NCBI GenBank assembly: GCA_944386835.1
Contig: CALXCQ010000005.1
Coordinates: 1-37,157 of the forward strand
DNA length: 37,157 nt
Reading direction: 5' to 3'
Source of the DNA: an uncultured Oscillospiraceae bacterium
GTDB taxonomy: Bacteria > Bacillota > Clostridia > Oscillospirales > Oscillospiraceae
The position numbers and the translations under genes are program-made. This document shows positions 32,095 through 37,157 of this stretch, one piece after another. Within the stretch, counting starts at the first letter, position 1. Each line of letters starts with the position of its first letter. Below the pieces are notes generated by a model. It worked only from the letters and a program-made list of their open reading frames with translations. It searched no databases and had not been told where the DNA came from.

Positions 32095-33464
32095 AGGCTT
32101 CCCTTCCGTCTGTCCAAAATGTCGTCCAGATCATTAAGACCGGGAATGGTTGTGACGACTACCACTGTGTCACCAGGCTCTACCGTGTCAGAGCCTTTCG
32201 GGATGACAGTGCGTCCCCGGCGGTTAATGCAACCGATTAGAAGGTTATTCCGCAGGGGAAGTTTTTGTAAAGGAACGCCGCACAGTGCGCTGGAAGCTGT
32301 GACGCGAAATTCTAGAGCTTCCGCTTTCCCGCCAACCAGTTTATACAGAGTTTCCACATTGGAGCCCAGGGAGTTTTCCATAGCTCGCACATAGCGGCCG
32401 ATGGTGTCAGCAGCAATATATCGGGGATAGAAAACGCTGCCCAAATCCATGGAGTTGATCACGTCGGTGAAGGAAGTCCGATTGATTTTTGTGATAATTT
32501 TGGCATGGGAGACGTGATGCGCGTAAAGACTTAAAAGAATATTCTCCTCGTCGATACCGGTCAATGAGGCAAAGGCATCTGTGTGTTCCAGGCCAATCTC
32601 CCGTAAAAGATTTTGATCAGTGCCATCTCCGTGAATTACGGTAGCCTGTGGCAGAAGCTGGGAAACCAGTTCACACCGTTTGCGGTCGGAATCTACCAGT
32701 TTTACTTTAGCCCCGGCATCCAGAAGCTGGCGGGCCAAATAATATCCGATTCGACCGGCACCAACAATGAGAACTTGCTGGACCGGATTGGTAGCCACAT
32801 GGATGCGCCTTAAAAAAGTCCGCGCGTCGTGGGGGCTTGCCACAATGCTGATTTTATCACCTGCCGCCAATTGAAAATTACCGGAGGGGATATAGACCTT
32901 ATCTTCCCCACGCTCCACAATGCAGATTAAAACTTTGGCCTGGAATTTCCCCAGGTCTGTCAGCTGCATTCCTGCCAGTGGGGAATCAGGAGTTACAGAA
33001 AACTTTAAAAGTTCTACCCGGCCCCGGGCAAAGGTGTCAATTTTAATGGCGGAAGGAATACGCAAAATACGTGCCATTTCCGTTGCACAGGCCAGTTCTG
33101 GGTTAACAGACAGGCTCAGCCCTAAATCGTCTTTGATCAGTTCCAGTTCTCGGGAGTATTCCGGATTGCGAACGCGGGCGATGGTGTGCTTGGTGCCCAA
33201 TTTCTTGGCAATCAGACAGCACAAAAGATTCAATTCATCGGCAGAGGTGGCAGCAATCAGAAGGTCAGCCTTTTCTGCTCCGGCCTCTTTCAAAACCAGA
33301 TGGGAAGCACCGTTTCCTTCCACAGTCATAACATCCAGGTATTCTGTATTTTTTTGAAGCGGTTCTGGCCGGCTGTCAATGATGGTAATGTTATGCCCCG
33401 ACCGAGAGAGCTGCTCTGCTACGGTACTGCCAATTTTACCGCTGCCCACAATGATAATCTCCAT
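32079..33464 (-). CDS. trkA: Trk system potassium uptake protein TrkA
   Basis: Cytoplasmic regulatory ring of the K+ channel that binds NAD(H)/ATP and, in some Firmicutes, c-di-AMP. The 461-residue product is a tandem of two RCK_N/RCK_C pairs: nucleotide-binding loops IIIVGSGKIGSTVAEQL (residue 3 on) and VLIVGAGRIGYYLARQL (about 235 on), each followed by an acidic strand end (IIDS, LVDS), with RCK_C (TrkA_C) regions near 140-225 and 375-455. AGGAGG lies 5 nt before the ATG. No c-di-AMP (ydaO) riboswitch was recognised upstream. Confidence 0.95.
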   Translation of the reverse strand: MEIIIVGSGKIGSTVAEQLSRSGHNITIIDSRPEPLQKNTEYLDVMTVEGNGASHLVLKEAGAEKADLLIAATSADELNLLCCLIAKKLGTKHTIARVRNPEYSRELELIKDDLGLSLSVNPELACATEMARILRIPSAIKIDTFARGRVELLKFSVTPDSPLAGMQLTDLGKFQAKVLICIVERGEDKVYIPSGNFQLAAGDKISIVASPHDARTFLRRIHVATNPVQQVLIVGAGRIGYYLARQLLDAGAKVKLVDSDRKRCELVSQLLPQATVIHGDGTDQNLLREIGLEHTDAFASLTGIDEENILLSLYAHHVSHAKIITKINRTSFTDVINSMDLGSVFYPRYIAADTIGRYVRAMENSLGSNVETLYKLVGGKAEALEFRVTASSALCGVPLQKLPLRNNLLIGCINRRGRTVIPKGSDTVEPGDTVVVVTTIPGLNDLDDILDRRKGSLCTEE

Positions 33465-33521
33465 GGAGACCTCCTAATACGAGAAAGATACTCCCCTGTT
33501 TACAGGTGATAACAATTCTTA

Positions 33522-33550
33522 ATACTAACATAATTTGACACAAAAGACAA
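33522..33550 (-). promoter_or_regulatory. Candidate SigA promoter of trkA-trkH
   Basis: On the minus strand TTGTCT, 17 nt, TAGTAT; the implied leader is about 50 nt with a small hairpin CCTGTAAACAGG. Moderate match. Confidence 0.45.
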
Positions 33551-33600
33551 TGTGTTTTCCGGACTTTTGCCGCTAAAGGGAAAGATTTTTCCTATATACT

Positions 33601-33780
33601 CAGTCTTTCTCAAACTGTGGCCCCAATTATTGGCGACTGCCTGTGCGTTGGGGAAAGAAAACTGAGGGACCCAATTCCCTGTTGCGAACGGACTGGAGAA
33701 GGAACTTGGCGTGAGTGAAAATGGACGGAATTTTTGGATAAGGGATGATGATACTTGTGCGCCTGAGAGCCGTATTTCCA
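33601..33780. ncRNA. Unassigned structured element between trkA and the yczE-like gene
   Basis: The 435-bp gap 33465-33899 holds two divergent promoters and this structured stretch between them. CAGT-TTTCT (33601-33610) pairs with A-GAAA-ACTG (33656-33664) with one bulge, enclosing CCCCAA/TTGGGG (33621-33626 with 33648-33653). A 5-bp hairpin AGGGA/TCCCT (33665-33680) stacks on it. Further on, TGGACGG (33722-33728) can pair with CCGT...CCA (33770-33780). Because the stems are symmetrical, the transcribed strand is unclear. I recognise no Rfam-type class. Long open frames on the minus strand here are Ser/His/Pro-rich and look non-coding. Confidence 0.35.
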
Positions 33781-33793
33781 CCGGTATACACGC

Positions 33794-33822
33794 TTTACAA
33801 AGGGAAAGAAAGACGGTATAAT
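33794..33822 (+). promoter_or_regulatory. Strong SigA promoter of the yczE-like gene
   Basis: TTTACA, 17 nt, TATAAT. The leader is about 70 nt. Confidence 0.8.
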
Positions 33823-33899
33823 GGGGGCGCTTACAACCGGTTGGTTCCCTTTCTGGCAAATACAAAGAAGCGGACTACGGTGATCTTCTGGTAGGAGGA

Positions 33900-34577
33900 A
33901 TGGAATTGTATCTGAAGTCCCTGTTCCTACGGACACTGCAAACCATTGCGGGTCTGATTTTGTTTTCCTTTGGCGTCTATCTGATGATACAAGCCAATAT
34001 TGGGGTTGCGCCATGGGATGCTCTCAATCTGGGTCTGGCAAATCATTTGCCGATTTCTTATGGAGATGCCAGTGTGGCAGTGAGTATTACCATTGTCATC
34101 GTTGTATTATGTCTGCGGGAACCCATAGGAATCGGGACAGTTCTGGATGCTGTTTTAGTAGGGAAGAGCGTGGACCTTTTTACATCCTGGAATCTTGTTC
34201 CGGCCCGCAACTCCGTATGGGAAGGTATTTTGTGTATGTTGGCCGGTATTGCCATTGACTGTGCTGCACAAAAGGTATATATGTCGGCAGGCCTTGGCGG
34301 TGGACCAAGAGATATGATGTTGGTGGGGATCGGGAAACGACTGCGCAAATGGAACATTGGAACCGTACAGTGGATTATCTATTTGGTAGTATTGGCGACG
34401 GGATGGTTATTAGGTGGACCCGTAGGCTTGGGCACACTCATAGCCACGTTTGGGACCGGTGTAATTATGCGTTGGGTTTACCGGATGCTTCGATTTGAAC
34501 CCCGCCATATACGGCATGAAAGCCTTCTGGATGTTGCGCGGCATTTGGGAAAGAAACCGATACAGACCGAATTGTAA
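33900..34577 (+). CDS. YczE-like integral membrane protein
   Basis: A 225-residue membrane protein of the YczE/YyaS/YitT-like family with about five hydrophobic segments. The N-terminal half has the hallmark FSFGVYLMIQANIGVAPWDA, followed by LGLANHLPISYGDASV, and later MSAGLGGGPRDMMLVGI and GGPVGLGTL. Function is unknown; a transport role is guessed in some genomes. The listed ATG lies only 1 nt after AGGAGG, too close. The TTG at 33906 is 7 nt from it and may be the real start, shortening the protein by 2 residues. It has its own promoter. Confidence 0.85.
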   Translation: MELYLKSLFLRTLQTIAGLILFSFGVYLMIQANIGVAPWDALNLGLANHLPISYGDASVAVSITIVIVVLCLREPIGIGTVLDAVLVGKSVDLFTSWNLVPARNSVWEGILCMLAGIAIDCAAQKVYMSAGLGGGPRDMMLVGIGKRLRKWNIGTVQWIIYLVVLATGWLLGGPVGLGTLIATFGTGVIMRWVYRMLRFEPRHIRHESLLDVARHLGKKPIQTEL

Positions 34578-34607
34578 ATAGGCACAGGATGGTACTTTTA
34601 TGCAAAC

Positions 34608-34636
34608 TTTACAAAAATTTTCATCTGGGGTATAAT
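34608..34636 (+). promoter_or_regulatory. SigA promoter of the nitroreductase gene
   Basis: TTTACA, 17 nt, TATAAT: near consensus, about 58 nt before the start codon. Confidence 0.78.
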
Positions 34637-34693
34637 ATCTCAGTAAGACAACCGATTTTTACCGGTATGAGAAATGTTTGGAGGAATGTATCC

Positions 34694-35215
34694 ATGAATG
34701 AAGTAATTAAGTGCCTGATTTCCCGGAGAAGTGCAAAAGGCTACACCTCTCAGCAAATTAAAGACGAAGATCTGGAACTGATTTTAAAGGCTGGTACCTA
34801 TGCCCCCAATGGCATGGGTGCCCAGGCGGCGACCATGATTGTTTTGCAGGATCCGGAAGAAATCCGGCAGTTGCAGAGAATGAATGCTGCGGTACTGGGC
34901 GACCCGGAAAAGCAGACATTCTATGGTGCACCGACAGTGATTTTGGTGGTAGCAGACAAAACGGTCAACACCTATGTGGAAGATGGCAGCCTGGTAATTG
35001 GAAACCTAATGAATGCAGCCTATAGCCTGGGAATTGATTCCTGCTGGATCCATCGGGCCAAAGAAGAACTGCAGACCCCGGAAGGACAGGCACTTCTGAA
35101 AAAGTGGGGCCTTAATGAAAACTATGTAGGAATTGGACATTGTATTTTGGGCTACCGCAGTGGCGAAGAGAGAGTTGCAATTCCCAGAAAAGAAAATTAT
35201 GTAATTCGGGGTTAA
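34694..35215 (+). CDS. Nitroreductase family protein
   Basis: A 173-residue FMN-dependent oxidoreductase of the nitroreductase superfamily. Residues 9-16 (ISRRSAKGY) form the FMN phosphate-binding start, YAPNGMGAQAATMIVL follows, GAPTVILVVADK is in the middle and GIDSCWIHRAKEEL then IGHCILGYRSGEE near the end fit the family. Members reduce nitroaromatics, quinones or flavins with NAD(P)H, and the substrate here is open. The ATG at 34694 has GGAGG 9 nt upstream and lies downstream of the promoter; a longer frame from 34589 would begin upstream of it and is rejected. Confidence 0.93.
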   Translation: MNEVIKCLISRRSAKGYTSQQIKDEDLELILKAGTYAPNGMGAQAATMIVLQDPEEIRQLQRMNAAVLGDPEKQTFYGAPTVILVVADKTVNTYVEDGSLVIGNLMNAAYSLGIDSCWIHRAKEELQTPEGQALLKKWGLNENYVGIGHCILGYRSGEERVAIPRKENYVIRG

Positions 35216-35220
35216 TTTTC

Positions 35221-35249
35221 TTGCCAAAGGCAAAAAAATAGTCTATTAT
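35221..35249 (+). promoter_or_regulatory. SigA promoter of the 60-residue membrane peptide
   Basis: TTGCCA, 17 nt, TATTAT. A possible ATG at 35248 overlaps the -10 box, which rules it out as a start. Confidence 0.55.
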
Positions 35250-35280
35250 GGTAAAAACAAAGAATAGGGAGGCGTTTTCC

Positions 35281-35463
35281 ATGAAAATGTTTGAACGTTT
35301 TTTGGCGATTGCCGGTATCCTTCTGGCTGTAGCGGGGATCGTAGTGCTGGTAGTAAATTATTGGGAAAAACTCACCACTTTGTGCCCATGCCATAAAGAC
35401 AAAGGCTTACAAGACGCTTCCGATTGGGAGCGCGAAGCTGCCGATTACGCGGATGTAGAGTAA
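35281..35463 (+). CDS. Small single-pass membrane protein
   Basis: A 60-residue protein with one hydrophobic helix (about residues 6-25: FLAIAGILLAVAGIVVLVV) and a short polar tail containing CPC and an acidic end (AADYADVE). No family recognised. GGGAGG is 8 nt before the ATG. It has its own promoter and a strong terminator, so it is an independent gene. Similar short peptides are common in clostridial genomes without known role; the CPCHK might bind metal, but that is a guess. Confidence 0.75.
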   Translation: MKMFERFLAIAGILLAVAGIVVLVVNYWEKLTTLCPCHKDKGLQDASDWEREAADYADVE

Positions 35464-35513
35464 TTCCAGCACAGTGGATTCGTTTTTAATTAAGATAACG
35501 GACTGCTTAGTAT

Positions 35514-35550
35514 AAAAACCGACGCGGAAAATTTTTCCGCGTCGGTTTTT
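35514..35550. terminator. Bidirectional terminator
   Basis: AAAAACCGACGCGGAA pairs with TTCCGCGTCGGTTTTT (loop AATTT), flanked by T-runs on both strands. It ends the 60-residue peptide gene and lies about 107 nt beyond the gene on the minus strand. Confidence 0.9.
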
Positions 35551-35656
35551 ATATTGCAACGATCATTACGGGAACCGGCCAAATGGACGGGTTAGAGGTT
35601 TAAGCTATCCAGGCAGGGGACTGGGACAAATTGCCAGGGCAGGTCACGGCACTGTG

Positions 35657-37156
35657 TTAACCAGTCACTTCTTCCGCTTCGCCAGATAGCCGCCCATGAA
35701 GTTTATTTTGAGCAAAAGCCAGTAAATGCTCGTTGTGGGGCCAGGTAGAATCAAAGGGAATTTTACCGTAAGCAGTGAGGATTTGGTAACGACTGGCAGG
35801 AAGCGCTTCCAGCCTGACTACCTGAGACCAAGGACACATGAATCCTTTTCTGGAGGAAACCCGATAGGTGATGCCTGTCTCGTCATAAATGATTTTTTTG
35901 CCCATTTTTCGGCAGCCGGACAAGAAACCCCATAGGAACAGTACGGCGCATACGAGGCATATTAACGCACTGGCAGGACTATCGCTGGCTATCAGCAAGA
36001 GCATTGCGAAGAAACCCATGAGACAAAGTGCCAGTAGGCACACAATTACAGTGACTACAAGCCGGGATTTACTGGGCTGCAAAAGATATTGGCCAGCTGG
36101 ATTGGTTGCGGGAGGGCAGATGGAAGTATGGACAGGGGTTCCGTTAGGATTCTGGACAATAGAAGTAGTTTTGGGGTGTAGAACACGGAGGATCATAGGG
36201 ATACCGACCAGAGCAGTGAAACCGTATCCCATCAGCAAATCGGTAAGGAACCCAGCCATCAGGCCGTTTGTCCGGAGCAGTGGGAATACCTGACCCATAG
36301 CGTAAGACAAGGAGATATAGCTGGCAGAAGACCAATAGGAGAGGGCATAGACAAGATAGTTGGCCGGGAATATCATCAGAAAAGCCAATATAAAACTCAT
36401 AACAGCACCGGCCCGGTCCAATGTACCTCCCAACTTCCGAAATCCTACCAGTGACAGATAAATAATGAGAAGCCCTATCCAGCCAGAAATATACCCCAGC
36501 ATGCCGACCAGAATCCACACTGTGCCGCCAGCTAAAGCACCGGCCAAAGCACCTAAAATTCCAGAAATATAGTTTGGCTTTCTTGCAGAACTGGCGTGGC
36601 TGGCGTCGAAAAACAGCTGGGTCCGGCTGTCCGGCACGGAAAAGTCGGATACATGAATTTTTGCTGGGTCGGCAGTAAGCGGAGCGCTTTGATGGCCAAA
36701 AGTCAAGTTCGGATTCCGTTGGGATAAAGCAAAGGCTAACTGGGTCAACTCTGGTTCCGCCTTGACAAGCTTGTGGCGAACACTCAGTATAGCGGAATCT
36801 CCGTCGGCGAGTGCCAGCTGCAACCGGATTTTCTGGTTCTGTATTAGCCCTGTCAGGTTGGTAATTTGATCTATTCGGTAAATTTGTAATCCATTCTGAT
36901 AAGACAATAGATAGTCCCGGGTGAGCACCAGACCACAGTGTTTCCAAACGACAGGACTGGTTTCCAACTGGTATCCCACCATAGCAATGGCTTCTTCTGA
37001 CAGAGCATTACAACTGCGGTTGGTAACCCCATTTCGTCTGGCATCTTTTGCAAGTGTAAAGAGCAACGCAATGGTACATACCACAATGAGGACCCAAAGT
37101 GCCAGGATAGTTGGCGTATTGGGCTGATAGGTAGTATCGATATAATAGGAGCCAAG
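35657..37156 (-). CDS. Large membrane protein with two PH-like soluble segments (5' end off window)
   Basis: The frame is open from a stop at 35657 to the window edge, so the start lies outside; at least 499 residues. Beginning at the window edge it shows a membrane helix (TILALWVLIVVCTIALLFTL), a soluble segment (LETSPVVWKHCGLVLTRDYL ... YRIDQITNLTG) that resembles a bacterial PH-like/YcxB-like fold, five or so central helices (YISGILGALAGALAGGTVWI onward), two further helices near residues 370-415, and a second similar soluble segment (IIYDETGITYRVSSRKGFMC ... WSQVVRLEAL). The repetition of such segments around a membrane core is unusual. I do not assign a family or function. Confidence 0.75.
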   Translation of the reverse strand, partial: LGSYYIDTTYQPNTPTILALWVLIVVCTIALLFTLAKDARRNGVTNRSCNALSEEAIAMVGYQLETSPVVWKHCGLVLTRDYLLSYQNGLQIYRIDQITNLTGLIQNQKIRLQLALADGDSAILSVRHKLVKAEPELTQLAFALSQRNPNLTFGHQSAPLTADPAKIHVSDFSVPDSRTQLFFDASHASSARKPNYISGILGALAGALAGGTVWILVGMLGYISGWIGLLIIYLSLVGFRKLGGTLDRAGAVMSFILAFLMIFPANYLVYALSYWSSASYISLSYAMGQVFPLLRTNGLMAGFLTDLLMGYGFTALVGIPMILRVLHPKTTSIVQNPNGTPVHTSICPPATNPAGQYLLQPSKSRLVVTVIVCLLALCLMGFFAMLLLIASDSPASALICLVCAVLFLWGFLSGCRKMGKKIIYDETGITYRVSSRKGFMCPWSQVVRLEALPASRYQILTAYGKIPFDSTWPHNEHLLAFAQNKLHGRLSGEAEEVTG

Positions 37157-37157
37157 T

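Noticed and set aside
33465-33899. A c-di-AMP (ydaO-type) riboswitch ahead of trkA
   Set aside because: Expected from context, but none of the conserved purine-rich blocks were found on either strand, and the trkA promoter lies only about 50 nt ahead of the gene.
33500-34014. Minus-strand open frames of 121 and 134 residues
   Set aside because: They overlap promoters and a structured tract, lack ribosome binding sites and have Ser/Pro/His-rich, non-protein-like composition.

Overview
The window reads as a chromosomal segment of a spore-forming, anaerobic Gram-positive bacterium of the class Clostridia, most like the Oscillospiraceae/Ruminococcaceae (Flavonifractor-like) gut lineages. The reasons are the sporulation genes (spoIIP, yabP, yabQ, a spoVB-type flippase), the two HemN-like radical SAM proteins (HemW and HemZ), the clostridial order recJ-relA-dtd-MBL-hemZ, strong AGGAGG ribosome binding sites and a base composition near half G+C. 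The family placement is inference. I saw no prophage, transposase, CRISPR array, tRNA or rRNA.

Left part (1-11.4 kb): an unrecognised protein cut by the window edge, tadA and a small XRE regulator (minus strand), then spoIIP. A cytidylate-kinase-like gene lies convergent to spoIIP across a shared terminator. Next come lepA-hemW, whose promoter is followed after about 28 nt by an intrinsic terminator, and rpmH-rnpA-yidD-yidC-khpB (ribosomal protein L34, RNase P protein, membrane insertion, RNA binding). This last cluster normally sits next to dnaA and mnmE-mnmG; here neither neighbour is present.

Middle (11.4-14.1 kb): a polytopic membrane protein, a degenerate 45-48 bp tandem repeat, a DUF1292-like gene, and the rpsF-ssb-rpsR operon with a two-hairpin leader that may be a S6:S18 autoregulatory element.

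Block from 28.9 down to 14.3 kb, all on the minus strand: recJ-relA-dtd-MBL-hemZ-kinase-mtaD-spoVB-mazG-hup-rqcP-yabP-yabQ-divIC-yabR-SDR. Genes are tightly spaced or overlap by 4 nt, behind one near-consensus promoter ahead of recJ, with hairpins separating hup, rqcP, yabP and the terminal SDR gene. It combines stringent response, tRNA and nucleotide house-cleaning, ribosome quality control (RqcP), nucleoid (HU), spore coat/cortex and division genes, and contains the Bacillus-like yabM-yabN-yabO-yabP-yabQ-divIC-yabR order with hup inserted. The last gene resembles the EF-P 5-aminopentanone reductase YmfI.

Right part (29-37.2 kb): a YkuE-like metallophosphoesterase and a small zinc-ribbon membrane protein (plus strand), the K+ uptake pair trkA-trkH (minus), a gene-free 435 bp stretch with a strong stem-loop between trkA and a yczE-like gene, a nitroreductase, a 60-residue membrane peptide, and a large membrane protein with two PH-like soluble segments that runs off the window end.

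Most noteworthy: the terminator in the lepA leader, the 182-nt out-of-frame overlap of yabQ and divIC, the probable ATC start of rqcP, two degenerate repeat tracts, and the unassigned structured element upstream of yczE.
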